Shown one piece after another: positions 17,388 through 26,352 of a DNA stretch of 64,000 nucleotides. Within the stretch, counting starts at the first letter, position 1; each line of letters begins with the position of its first letter. The DNA is taken from the NCBI GenBank assembly GCA_031386665.1, contig JANNCN010000015.1, positions 42,213 to 106,212 of the forward strand. Reading direction: 5' to 3'. Both the position numbers and the translations under genes were made by a program. The stretch is from JANYCG01 sp031386665 (GTDB lineage Bacteria; Pseudomonadota; Gammaproteobacteria; Burkholderiales; Burkholderiaceae_C). The notes beneath the pieces are model-generated. The model searched no databases, was not told the origin of the DNA, and saw nothing but the letters and a program-made list of their open reading frames with translations.

Positions 17388-18298
17388 ACAGGGTCCCAGG
17401 AGAACACATCGGCGGAGCGATCCAGCGCGTAGAAACTGGCTTTGAGCGCGGGCAGCGCATGACTGGCAATAGACTCTGGCGTCCAGCCCTCGCTGCGCTG
17501 CACAGACCGCAAGGGCCGCGGCTGACTCATCAGAAAAATTTCGTTGTTGCGCACTGCAAATACCTGGCCATTGGCGTCAGACCCCGCATCGCTGGCCAGG
17601 CAAACCGCCAGGGGCGCAATTTTGGCAGGCGTCATCTGCTTGATGCGGTCAACCCGCGCTTGCTGCTCGGGCGTGTCGGTTGGAATGGCCCCAATCATTC
17701 GGCTCCAAGCGAAGGGCGCAATGCAGTTGGAACGCACCTTGAACCGCTGCATATCCAGCGCGATAGATTTGGACAAAGCCATCACACCCAGTTTGGCGGC
17801 TGAATAATTGGCTTGCCCCAGATTACCGACCAAGCCCGAGGTTGAAGTCATGTGAATGTAATTGCCGCTGCCCTGCTCTTTGAAATGCGAAGCTGCTGCC
17901 CGACTGACGTGATAGGCCCCGTACAAATGAACCTTAATGACAGCATCCCATTCGTCATCGGCCATTTTGAAAAAGAAACGGTCGCGCAAGATACCCGCGT
18001 TGTTCACCACCACGTCAATGCGGCCAAAGGCATCCAGCGCAGTTTGCACGATTTTTCCGGCAGATGCGGCTTCGCTCACGCTGTCGGTGTTGGCTGCGGC
18101 TTCACCGCCCATGGTCTTGATTTCATTCACCACGGCCTGCGCGGGCCCCGCATCGTGCCCGTCGCCTGCTACAGAGGCGCCAATGTCGTTCACCACCACC
18201 CGGGCACCCTCGCGGGCAAAAGCCAAGGCCATGTCGCGCCCTATGCCACCACCCGCGCCCGTGACGACGACGACTTTTCCTTCTACCATCTTGCTCAT
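17384..18298 (-). CDS. SDR family 3-hydroxyacyl-CoA dehydrogenase-like oxidoreductase
   Basis: The 304-residue short-chain dehydrogenase has the cofactor motif TGAGGGIG (13-20), Asp38 in VVNDIG suggesting NAD preference, NNAG (99-102) and the catalytic Ser152/153, Tyr165, Lys169. It is closest in layout to the dehydrogenase part of the peroxisomal multifunctional enzyme type 2, which oxidises 3-hydroxyacyl-CoA. Within this operon it would supply the 3-ketoacyl-CoA for the thiolase. The C-terminal 60 residues extend beyond a standard SDR. Confidence 0.83.
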   Translation of the reverse strand: MSKMVEGKVVVVTGAGGGIGRDMALAFAREGARVVVNDIGASVAGDGHDAGPAQAVVNEIKTMGGEAAANTDSVSEAASAGKIVQTALDAFGRIDVVVNNAGILRDRFFFKMADDEWDAVIKVHLYGAYHVSRAAASHFKEQGSGNYIHMTSTSGLVGNLGQANYSAAKLGVMALSKSIALDMQRFKVRSNCIAPFAWSRMIGAIPTDTPEQQARVDRIKQMTPAKIAPLAVCLASDAGSDANGQVFAVRNNEIFLMSQPRPLRSVQRSEGWTPESIASHALPALKASFYALDRSADVFSWDPV

Positions 18299-18394
18299 CT
18301 TGGCTCCAATCCTTGCGTTGCTATTGGTATTGCTGTCAGGGTTTAGTTTATCGGGGTGTCAGCAGACTCAAATGAAGACCGCTGATGGGCCTCT

Positions 18395-19546
18395 CTAGAG
18401 TCCACGCGAAATCAACTCTTTCATCACCTCCGACGTACCACCGTAAATTCGATTCACGCGCGAATCGACGTACGCGCGGCAAATCGGGTACTCCATCATG
18501 TAACCATAGCCGCCGTACAGTTGCAAAAGCTCATCCAGGGCTTTGCCCAGCTCCTCGGTGCAATACAGTTTGGCAATGGCCGCTTCTTCCAAGGTCAGTT
18601 TGCGTTTCAAATGCTCGGCTAGGTACTGGTCCACCATCATGCGCATGGCGGTAGCGCGAGCTTTGATGTCTGCAAGCTTGAAGCGCGTGTTTTGAAAATC
18701 AAACACGGGTTTGCCAAACACCATGCGTTCTTTGGTGTAGCGAATAGTCTCGGCCAACATGGCCTCGAGTTTGGACGCAGCACTGATGGCAATGATGAAG
18801 CGCTCTTGCGCCAGCTCGCTCATTAAATACTTGAAGCCCAGCCCTTCCTCGCCCAGCAAGTTGCTTACAGGCACCCGCAGGTCTTCAAAAAACAACTCGG
18901 CAGTGTCGGCTGCTTCTTGCCCCATTTTTTCGAGCTTGCGGCCCTTTCGGAAGCCGGGTCGATCAGCCTCAACCAAAATCAAGGATGTACCCTTGGCCCC
19001 TAATTCAGGGTTGGTTTTGGCAACCACCACAACCAGGTCGCAATTCAGTCCGTTGGAGATGAAGGTTTTGGAGCCATTGATCACGTAGTCGTCACCGTCG
19101 CGTATGGCGGTGGTGCGAATGGCTTTCAAGTCGCTGCCCGCGCCGGGTTCGCTCATCGCAATAGCCAAGATGACTTCGCCACGGGCGCAAGGTGCAAGCC
19201 AGCGCTCTTTTTGGGCCGGGGTGCCCAAGCGCTCAATGTAAGGCGCAATGATGTCGGAGTGCAAGTAGAAACCCGGGCCGCTGATCCCGGATTTGGCAAC
19301 CTCTTCAATCAAAATAGCGCAGTGCCCAAAGTCGCCGCCAGCGCCGCCCCATTGCTCACCAATCGCGGTGCACAACAGCCCTTCGCGGCCCGCTTTAAGC
19401 CAAGTCTCTCGGTCTACCCGACCAGCTTTGTCCCACTCTGCCTGACGCGGCTTGCATTCGCGGTCAATAAAGCGACGCACCGTTTCGCGGTAGGCCTCAT
19501 GGTCTTCGCGAAACACCGTGCGGGGAAAAGTGAGAATGGAGGTCAT
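18395..19546 (-). CDS. Acyl-CoA dehydrogenase
   Basis: The 383-residue FAD enzyme starts at ATG 19546. Conserved blocks include AIAMSEPGAGSDL, VINGSKTFISNG, LQLYGGYGYMMEYPI and RIYGGTSEVMKELISR. It would introduce the alpha,beta double bond into an acyl-CoA. In the loop where many family members have catalytic Glu in YEGT, this protein reads YGGTSE, so the base is expected elsewhere, as in isovaleryl-CoA dehydrogenase-like enzymes. A 28-codon upstream extension is open but not family-like. It lies 96 bases upstream of the SDR in the same direction. Confidence 0.88.
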   Translation of the reverse strand: MTSILTFPRTVFREDHEAYRETVRRFIDRECKPRQAEWDKAGRVDRETWLKAGREGLLCTAIGEQWGGAGGDFGHCAILIEEVAKSGISGPGFYLHSDIIAPYIERLGTPAQKERWLAPCARGEVILAIAMSEPGAGSDLKAIRTTAIRDGDDYVINGSKTFISNGLNCDLVVVVAKTNPELGAKGTSLILVEADRPGFRKGRKLEKMGQEAADTAELFFEDLRVPVSNLLGEEGLGFKYLMSELAQERFIIAISAASKLEAMLAETIRYTKERMVFGKPVFDFQNTRFKLADIKARATAMRMMVDQYLAEHLKRKLTLEEAAIAKLYCTEELGKALDELLQLYGGYGYMMEYPICRAYVDSRVNRIYGGTSEVMKELISRGL

Positions 19547-19681
19547 GGCAGCCCAGATTGAGAATGGTTTCAAAACATTCTCGCTGAAGGTTTGGCCAGT
19601 TGCTGTCACCTTCGCCACGCCTGGCTTCACCCCGATGACGTGGCGGGCCTATCACGTCAAGGGCTTACCTTTCCTTTGGAT

Positions 19682-20962
19682 CTAAAACACCCAGTTCAGG
19701 GTCATAAACGCCAGCGTATTCTTGTTCAGTGCACCAAAGTACGATTGGCTTGGGCCGTCAAAGATGTCAAACCCTGCATTGAGACGCAACTTGTCGTTGA
19801 AACTGTAGGTCAGTCGCGGGCGAATGACGCTGCTTTGCCCAGTCAAATCCAAAACAGCACTGAGTTCCCATTTCAAACGGTCGTTCAGCAGTCGGTCTGA
19901 CAAACGGAAGGTCAAACCGACGTCACGGCCAGCATATTCGCTGTTGAGTCGGTTCAAGCCTTGCGCCAATGTTTGCTGTAAACCGGGTGGCCCATTGGGT
20001 TCCACAAAGCTGTCTCGCCAGTTGGCCAACAACTGCACATTGACATTCAATGTTTCGAGAAAGTCAACATCACCCCCCAAAACGAGACTGGTCAAAGTGC
20101 GTTCGGCGGGAACGCACAATGCACAGCCCAGCATCAGTTTTGAATGGGCGAATTCTCCGCGCCAGGTCCAGGCACCCTGAGCCGTTGCAAAGTCGCCACC
20201 GATCTTTTGAACTCGCTCAAAGTCGCCTCGGAAAACAGGCGCCTTGGGATTGCGGCTGTCCAGCTGGTATCGAATTGAACGCTCGAACCCGTCAAAATAT
20301 GAAATAGACCAATCAACACCGCCGCTGGTATGGTCTAGCTTCAAAGCCCACTCTGGCGCGGTCGGGCTGTCTGGCTTGACGAGGTTAGACGGATTGGCAC
20401 CTTGCGGCGTGACGTGGGGCGAAAACTGCGCCAGGACACCTGTGACCGAGGTCGCTGTGCCCAAAGCAAACCGCAGCTTGACCGCGTCGATGCCATTGCG
20501 TTGAAGCTCGTCATCGGGTGTGAGCAACGTGAAATCGCGCGGCGACAGTGAATCTGTCGGGTTGATTCGATCCGCGCGGCCCCAAGCGAGCAGTTGCCGA
20601 CCCAAGCGAACTGAAAGCGCGCCAGTGTCAAAGTCTAGATGGCCCTCACGAAGACGTTGGCTGGCGCCGTCGCTCGCACGCTCATCTTGCGAGCCCACGC
20701 GAAGGCTGACCCCCAAACGCAAATCCTCGCCCAGCTTGGGTCGCCAGTTCAATTGGCACTGCACGCTGCCAAACTCGGTTTTGTCATCCAAATTGCGGTT
20801 GGACGACCAGTAGCCCGCGCCACACTCACCAAACGGCAGCGCCCCCTGCCCCGATGCCGCTTCAAATGGGGTCGATGTCTGGGCCTGAACGCCACCCATC
20901 CAGCCCGTCATCATGAGCGCCAAAGTGAGCGCACACCGCGGTTCAGTCTTAAAGCTGTTCAC
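19682..20962 (-). CDS. Outer-membrane protein (DUF1302-like) of RND gene cluster
   Basis: The 426-residue protein starts at GTG 20962 directly after the RND stop codon, using GGAGGAAT as ribosome binding site. A signal peptide ends near GGVQAQ (residue 28). Features such as LSVRLGRQLLAWGRADRINP and the C-terminal FMTLNWVF, with terminal Phe, indicate an outer-membrane beta-barrel. In many proteobacteria such a barrel accompanies an MMPL-type RND protein and a LolA-like protein. It probably passes a hydrophobic compound through the outer membrane, in a direction the sequence does not show. Confidence 0.7.
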   Translation of the reverse strand: MNSFKTEPRCALTLALMMTGWMGGVQAQTSTPFEAASGQGALPFGECGAGYWSSNRNLDDKTEFGSVQCQLNWRPKLGEDLRLGVSLRVGSQDERASDGASQRLREGHLDFDTGALSVRLGRQLLAWGRADRINPTDSLSPRDFTLLTPDDELQRNGIDAVKLRFALGTATSVTGVLAQFSPHVTPQGANPSNLVKPDSPTAPEWALKLDHTSGGVDWSISYFDGFERSIRYQLDSRNPKAPVFRGDFERVQKIGGDFATAQGAWTWRGEFAHSKLMLGCALCVPAERTLTSLVLGGDVDFLETLNVNVQLLANWRDSFVEPNGPPGLQQTLAQGLNRLNSEYAGRDVGLTFRLSDRLLNDRLKWELSAVLDLTGQSSVIRPRLTYSFNDKLRLNAGFDIFDGPSQSYFGALNKNTLAFMTLNWVF

Positions 20963-23900
20963 CTATTCCTCCCGTTCCATGTAGCTGGCGGCAAAGTAGC
21001 TTTCAGCCACCGAGGTATTGGCTTCAAATCGCTCCATCTTCAAATAGGTCGTGTGCTGCGTTTGATGGTTTTTGATCACGATGTCCATGGCTTGAAACTT
21101 GTGAAGTTTGGCGTCCAAAACCTTGAATTGCCTGTTTTCAAGGGTCTTGAGCAGTGCGCCACCGGCATCATGAAAATCAATCTTTAAGCTGGTCAGGTTG
21201 TCCTTGTTGATCCAACTGACCCGTTTTGAGTAACCCGATTCAGTCGCGACCGCCGGACTTTTGGGTGCGGACTCCACCACCCACACTGGCACCCCTGCCA
21301 GCGCGTCAGAACGAATAATTTTGTGACTCCAGTCACTGGCCTTGTGCCCGACCAAGTCGCCAAAAGACAAATCAGTGCCCACAAAACTATTTTTCTTGTT
21401 GTCGCTGGCCAATCGCCTGACCTTTTTGAGTGCGGGCAAATACACCCAAATTTCGTCTTCACGGCCAGAGTTTTCAAGCAGCAGGGTGGTCGTGTTGCGC
21501 ACATCACTGGGAGACAAAAAACGAATCACACGGCGATTAGCCAACCCATCGGCTTGCAGCTTGGTGACCCCAAAGGTTTTGCGAACCCGCTCCTGCCCAC
21601 CTGCGTTGACCAGTCTGAAAGTCGCCTCCGACACTGAATTGTTGACCCGGGTGGTTTGGTAGTTTTTCTCCATCAAGTCGGCGGCATTCACATCTTGCGC
21701 CAAGATGGGCACTGAATGAAGCAGAACTGAAAGGCCCAACAAACCCAGCCCAATGACCTTGAAGGTTACGGCGCTACCCGATGGCAGCCGCACCTTGACC
21801 AATGGAAAAGTCGCCAATTCATCTGAAGGGTCAGCACCCTTGCCTTTCAGAAACTTTGGCGTGTGCAGTGTGATGAGCGCGGGAATCAACACCAGGGCAG
21901 AAGCTGCGCTCACGATCATTGACAGAACGATCAATAGGCCAAACCAGATATGGACGTAAAAATTGAAAGACAGCATCAGCACCGCATAGCCGCCCGTGAT
22001 GGCGCTGGCAACGTACACCACAGCTTTGCCCGCTGTCGCCATGGTCTCTTTCAAGGCCAGCTCAATGTCGCCATGTCTTTGCATCTGTTCACGAATTCGG
22101 TAAAACAGGTAAATGGCGTAATCGGCTCCGATGCCAATCGCCATGGCAGAACTGACCGAATTGGGTGTGTTGAGCGGGATACCTGTCAGGCCCATCACGC
22201 CAAAATTGACCAGCACGGTGAACAACAAGGGGCAAACCAGGTACAAGCCTGCAATCACGGAGCGAAAGACGATAACCCCAGCCGCGAAGACAAAACCCAT
22301 CATTTGCGCGATGTTCAGCATCTTGCCGTCAACCAGCGTCTCGCTCAGCGCCGAGGTCTGTGGCACGCTGCCACCAATTTGAATCGTGACACCTTGGGGT
22401 AGCGTGGGTTCGATGTGCTGGCGAATGCGGGTAACGATGCTTTCCGCGTACTTGCTGCTGTCGTTTTTCATCCAGACGAGCAAATTGGCGTTTTGGTACT
22501 GGTAGTCAATGTAGGCGTCAAAATCTGTAGGCTGCCCTGACATGGAGTACAGCAGCAGGTACTGCGACACCAAATCGCTGCTGGACGGAATGGAATAAGC
22601 CTGGCTTTGACCCGAGTTCATGGCTCGGTTCATTTGTTTGATCAAGTCCACCATTGAAATAGTTTTGCCCACGTCTGGCAAGGTGGCAATGAAGGTTTGT
22701 GCCTCGTCAATCGCCCGCAGCACTTTGGGATCTTTCATGTGGTCGGGGTGATCACCTTTGAACACGACATACAAGGTGTTGGTGCCTGCAAGCTTGTCAT
22801 TCAGCACACGATCTTCCTGGCGCAATTGCAGACCTTCCCCAAAGTAGCTCTTAGTCGAGTTTTCACGGTTGATGTTGGACATGGCGAGCACTGCAAGGCC
22901 TGCCACCAGAAGGAAGCCCAGAACAATTTTTCGGTTATGGTGAATCGCCAGGTGAGTCAGCCCCAAAGACAGTCGGTCCCAAAGCCGGTTTTGATTGACG
23001 CTGGCGTCGGCCGGGCGCGGTTTAGGCGCAGGCAAATAACTGCGAAGCGCCGGAATAAAGGTCAATTCAATGAGCAACGCACTCAGAATGCCCAAGCCTG
23101 TGAAGATGCCAAAAGTGCGAATGGTCGCTATTTGGAACGTCATCAGCGAGAAAAAACCCAATGCAGCCACCAGACCTGCCGTCAGCATCACGGGTGCGAC
23201 TTTGGTCAATGAATCGACAATGGCCCGGTCATTCAGCGCATAGAGTGGGTCACGCGGGTTAGCCGCGCACAAAAGTTCATATTCCTCGTAATACCGCTTG
23301 AGAATTTGGACGGCGTGGCCTGCAGCGACCGCGAGGATCAGTATCGGCGTGGTGGCATTGAACGCGTCCATCGACACTCTGGCCGCGCCCATGATGCCCA
23401 GGCTCCAGATGACCGCCAATAGGGCCGTGAGCAATGGCAGTATCAAACCCTGTTTGGTTCTAAACGCCTCAAGGTGAATCAAGCCAATGATGACCAATGC
23501 GATCGGAAACAAAAATGCCATGCGGGCTGAAAACCGCTCCACATTGGCAAAGAACACGGCTGTCCCGCTTGAAATAATCTTGACCTGAGGCGTTTGCGCC
23601 TTATCCAAAACCGCTTGAACCTTGTCCATCACCTCGCGAAAACCTTTGGGGCCAACGTCAACAGAAAAGCTGACGGAAGCCAAAGTTTTGTCTTTGGAGA
23701 CCAAGGTGTCCTGGTACACCGGGTTGTCTGCCAAATATTTGCCCAATTGGGCAATGCCCGACGCGCTGATTGGCAGGCGAAGCAGGGGTTCAACCTTCAT
23801 CTCCACTTCTGTCCCCGAGATGCTTTTGGCACGCGGTGCCGTCACACTCAACAACGTGTGCGCCTTGACACCCGGCACTTGGGACAAGTCGCGAGTAAGG

Positions 23901-24166
23901 TCAGCCACCACCTGCAACACGGACGGCTGCAAGGCAGTGCTGCCATCTGCTGCGGCAACACCCACAACCACCACGTATTTGGACCCAAACAGAGTTTCAG
24001 CCGCTGTGGTGCCAATCACATTCGGATGTAGTTTGGGCAGCATGGCCGAGGGGTCAATGACAATTTTCAGATGCCTGATTTGTGCGGCAAAAAAAACTGT
24101 CATCAAGCTGATCAACAAAATCAGCCAAAACCGCTTGCGCACAATGAGGGAAGCTATGGCTCTCAT
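20963..24166 (-). CDS. MMPL-type RND transporter fused to LolA-like domain
   Basis: This 1067-residue inner-membrane protein has two RND halves (first helix about 10-30, SSD-like helix block about 215-390, second block about 620-780 including GIGADYAIYLFYRI). The last 270 residues form an outer-membrane-lipoprotein-sorting-like domain (from about NAADLMEKNYQTTR to the end, including DEIWVYLPALKKVRRL and SFGDL). The junction LGLLGLSVLLHSVPILAQ looks like an old signal peptide now serving as a membrane anchor. In most genomes these are separate genes. It overlaps the hydrolase stop (ATGA). It likely moves a lipid or steroid-like substrate between the membranes. Confidence 0.8.
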   Translation of the reverse strand: MRAIASLIVRKRFWLILLISLMTVFFAAQIRHLKIVIDPSAMLPKLHPNVIGTTAAETLFGSKYVVVVGVAAADGSTALQPSVLQVVADLTRDLSQVPGVKAHTLLSVTAPRAKSISGTEVEMKVEPLLRLPISASGIAQLGKYLADNPVYQDTLVSKDKTLASVSFSVDVGPKGFREVMDKVQAVLDKAQTPQVKIISSGTAVFFANVERFSARMAFLFPIALVIIGLIHLEAFRTKQGLILPLLTALLAVIWSLGIMGAARVSMDAFNATTPILILAVAAGHAVQILKRYYEEYELLCAANPRDPLYALNDRAIVDSLTKVAPVMLTAGLVAALGFFSLMTFQIATIRTFGIFTGLGILSALLIELTFIPALRSYLPAPKPRPADASVNQNRLWDRLSLGLTHLAIHHNRKIVLGFLLVAGLAVLAMSNINRENSTKSYFGEGLQLRQEDRVLNDKLAGTNTLYVVFKGDHPDHMKDPKVLRAIDEAQTFIATLPDVGKTISMVDLIKQMNRAMNSGQSQAYSIPSSSDLVSQYLLLYSMSGQPTDFDAYIDYQYQNANLLVWMKNDSSKYAESIVTRIRQHIEPTLPQGVTIQIGGSVPQTSALSETLVDGKMLNIAQMMGFVFAAGVIVFRSVIAGLYLVCPLLFTVLVNFGVMGLTGIPLNTPNSVSSAMAIGIGADYAIYLFYRIREQMQRHGDIELALKETMATAGKAVVYVASAITGGYAVLMLSFNFYVHIWFGLLIVLSMIVSAASALVLIPALITLHTPKFLKGKGADPSDELATFPLVKVRLPSGSAVTFKVIGLGLLGLSVLLHSVPILAQDVNAADLMEKNYQTTRVNNSVSEATFRLVNAGGQERVRKTFGVTKLQADGLANRRVIRFLSPSDVRNTTTLLLENSGREDEIWVYLPALKKVRRLASDNKKNSFVGTDLSFGDLVGHKASDWSHKIIRSDALAGVPVWVVESAPKSPAVATESGYSKRVSWINKDNLTSLKIDFHDAGGALLKTLENRQFKVLDAKLHKFQAMDIVIKNHQTQHTTYLKMERFEANTSVAESYFAASYMEREE

Positions 24167-25248
24167 GATGCGACCAGTTCTTGCTGAGAGAACTCTTTCA
24201 CCAGGTCAATGACATTTTTGTCCTTGAGCAGCCTGCGATGGCCCAAGCCTGTGGTGGCCAAAAACTGGGCCTGCGGAATCGCGCGGCTGATTTTCATCGC
24301 GTGGTCAAACGGAATTTCCTGGTCGTCACAGTCGTGAATCAACAAAATCGGCATCGTCAGTGACGCCAGCATGTCAATCACTGACAGTTGATCCCAACCC
24401 ACAGGTTCTGCATAGCTTTTGTCAACAATGCCGCGCGCCCGCAGCATTGTGGATGTGGAAATTCCCAGGTAGTCGCGAACCACCTCTGTGAACCAGATGC
24501 AATGGGTCAGCGAGCTGATGGAGACCAAGCGCCGCACAGGCAGTGGGTGGTCACGCAAGGCGATGGCGGTGGCCGCGACACCCAGCGAATGCCCAATCAA
24601 GGTGTCGATCGGACCGACCTCGGTCACAACTGCTGCGACTGCGGCTGACATGCGAATCATCTCTGCGGTTTTTCCCGATGACTGACCGTGTGCAGGGTGG
24701 TCAAAACTGACTACACAAAAACCCGATTCAGTCAGCTGGCGAATCATGGTTTCGGGTTGCGCACCACGGCCACCCCAGCAGTGAACGAAAAGGCACAAAG
24801 GGCCTTGGCCCCACCGGTAGCATTGCAACCAGCCGCCTTGAAACGGAATTTTCCATTTGTGGGCAGACGCCATCAATACTTTTTCTGCGGGTTTAGGGCG
24901 GTAGCTGGGTGGCGTTGAAATCAGATTGAAGGTGATCCGCGCGGCCAAAGCTGGCGACACTCTGTCGATGACTGACATGGCCATGCGCGCCAGCTTGACC
25001 ACCGGGTTTTGCAAAAATTTGGCCGTGCTTTGAGCGCTGGAACCTGTCAAACTGGAACTTGCGGAACCGGCAGCGCTGCCGTTCATCAGGCTGCTTTGAG
25101 GCACCCCGCCCGATTCGCTCGCGACGGCAGAACGACGCGCCGGGTGCAGAGGGCTCGCCCTAACAAAACCTGGAGACATGAGCCGTGCCGTTGTAACAAC
25201 TGCCGGCTCGACCCCGTTGGAGTCTGATTTTTTTGCGGTAACTTGCAT
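24163..25248 (-). CDS. Alpha/beta hydrolase
   Basis: The 361-residue protein has an alpha/beta hydrolase core after a Ser/Ala-rich N-terminal segment of about 100 residues. HCWGGRG forms the oxyanion region, GHSLG the nucleophile elbow, HDCDDQEIPF gives the acidic residue and LGHRRLL the catalytic histidine. It opens the seven-gene minus-strand run and overlaps the RND gene by four bases, so it may release or process the transported ester or lipid. GGAG precedes the ATG. The long low-complexity N-terminus is odd, and a shorter start cannot be excluded. Confidence 0.78.
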   Translation of the reverse strand: MQVTAKKSDSNGVEPAVVTTARLMSPGFVRASPLHPARRSAVASESGGVPQSSLMNGSAAGSASSSLTGSSAQSTAKFLQNPVVKLARMAMSVIDRVSPALAARITFNLISTPPSYRPKPAEKVLMASAHKWKIPFQGGWLQCYRWGQGPLCLFVHCWGGRGAQPETMIRQLTESGFCVVSFDHPAHGQSSGKTAEMIRMSAAVAAVVTEVGPIDTLIGHSLGVAATAIALRDHPLPVRRLVSISSLTHCIWFTEVVRDYLGISTSTMLRARGIVDKSYAEPVGWDQLSVIDMLASLTMPILLIHDCDDQEIPFDHAMKISRAIPQAQFLATTGLGHRRLLKDKNVIDLVKEFSQQELVAS

Positions 25249-25469
25249 GGCAACTCCTACTTCCGTTTAAATCGCATCACATTTCAACTGTGCAAACAAT
25301 TTGACAGGCAGGCAGGGCTGGCAGCAATACTGCTTTGGTACAGGTGCGAATGTGACATATGTCACAGACGTGAGGGCGGGAGAGGTGGCGGAAAAGCTAG
25401 CGCCGACGGGCGGTTTTGACGACCGGTGGACGACTTACAATCTCTCCTTTCAGCCTCTGGACAAATACC

Positions 25470-26048
25470 ATGAACCGCTGCCTTCCCGAGCGCTCCTTTG
25501 AGTGCTCTCATGAGCGCTCCCTTGAGCACTCCCCTGGGCACTCCCTTGGGCACTCTGCCGCGCCTTCTTCAGTCCGTGCGTCCACGAACTCACGCGTGCA
25601 CCCCCCAGCGCAGCCTGTTTTCAACCGATTCGGTCTGCGCCTTCGCAGTGCTGGCGTGGTGATGGCTGCAGCTTTGTCTGTAGTTTCGGCAATGGGTCTT
25701 GCCACGCTGCTGAGCTTTCATTCCACAACACAAGCGCAGTCTGTCGTGCGGCCTTTTCCCGCTGCTGCCAAGCGCGGAATTTTTGAAGTGCAGACCTGGC
25801 CGCTGGTGCTGATCAACGGGTCAGCCGAGAGACTTTCGCCAGGTGCCCGCATTCGGGGGCCCAATAATTTATTGATGTTGTCAGGCCAATTGGTGGGCCA
25901 GCGCTTGGTGGTGAATTACCTGCGCGATGCACAGGGCATGGTGCATGAAGTCTGGGTTCTCAATGCCACAGAAGCACAGCTTGAACGCGCGGGTTCCGAG
26001 CCCACCAAAAACTGGGCGTTTGAGTCAGACCCCGTCAAAACCCAATAG
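25470..26048 (+). CDS. Conserved hypothetical protein with N-terminal 4-residue repeats
   Basis: From ATG 25470 the protein has 192 residues. Residues 7-30 are six copies of a four-residue unit [E/G]-x-S-x encoded by a 12-bp tandem repeat. Residues about 53-85 look like a signal sequence or anchor (RLRSAGVVMAAALSVVSAMG...TTQAQ). The exported C-terminal part contains LINGSAERLSPGARIRGPNN and VNYLRDAQGMVHEVWVLN, a compact beta-rich domain I cannot assign. It lies upstream of miaB in the same direction, with an element copy between them. A later start that skips the repeats is possible. Confidence 0.6.
   Translation: MNRCLPERSFECSHERSLEHSPGHSLGHSAAPSSVRASTNSRVHPPAQPVFNRFGLRLRSAGVVMAAALSVVSAMGLATLLSFHSTTQAQSVVRPFPAAAKRGIFEVQTWPLVLINGSAERLSPGARIRGPNNLLMLSGQLVGQRLVVNYLRDAQGMVHEVWVLNATEAQLERAGSEPTKNWAFESDPVKTQ
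25488..25559 (+). repeat. Six 12-bp tandem repeats inside a coding region
   Basis: Units read GAGCGCTCCTTT, GAGTGCTCTCAT, GAGCGCTCCCTT, GAGCACTCCCCT, GGGCACTCCCTT and GGGCACTCTGCC. The unit length keeps the frame, so copy-number change would alter protein length without a frameshift. Confidence 0.9.
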
Positions 26049-26352
26049 AGACCAAGAAAAGGGACTTCGGACGGTTTCATCTGGTCTGAGTTCAATTTGA
26101 CCAATATTTACCACAATTGTGGTAAATATTGGTCAAATTCAGATGACTTGAACCATTTTTGTCAATTTATCATTCAAATAGGCCTCTAGCTCTCGAATAA
26201 TATCAATAGTTTGCTATGTATTTTATAGCATTTCGCAGTTTCGCACTTTGTAGTTTGGCAGTTAGACATCGACGTGTTTAAAGCAGATTCCTATCGATTT
26301 CCATTCTTCCTTGCGTGTCCCAACTGCACACAAATCCATAACATTCCTTCAC
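26049..26352. other. Intergenic region before miaB
   Basis: The 304 bases hold the third palindrome-module element (26094-26230) and about 120 bases of leader before miaB. No small gene was seen. Confidence 0.7.
26094..26230 (+). repeat. Palindrome-module intergenic element, copy 3, with 46-bp perfect palindrome
   Basis: Positions 26094-26139 form a perfect, loop-free palindrome with 23-bp arms and core TTACCACAATTGTGGTAA. The conserved core starts at 26182 (GCCTCTAGCTCTCGAATAAT) and the hairpin TGCTAT-N7-ATAGCA ends at 26230. Centre-to-module distance is 65.5 bases, about one helical turn longer than in copies 1, 2, 4 and 6. Confidence 0.85.
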
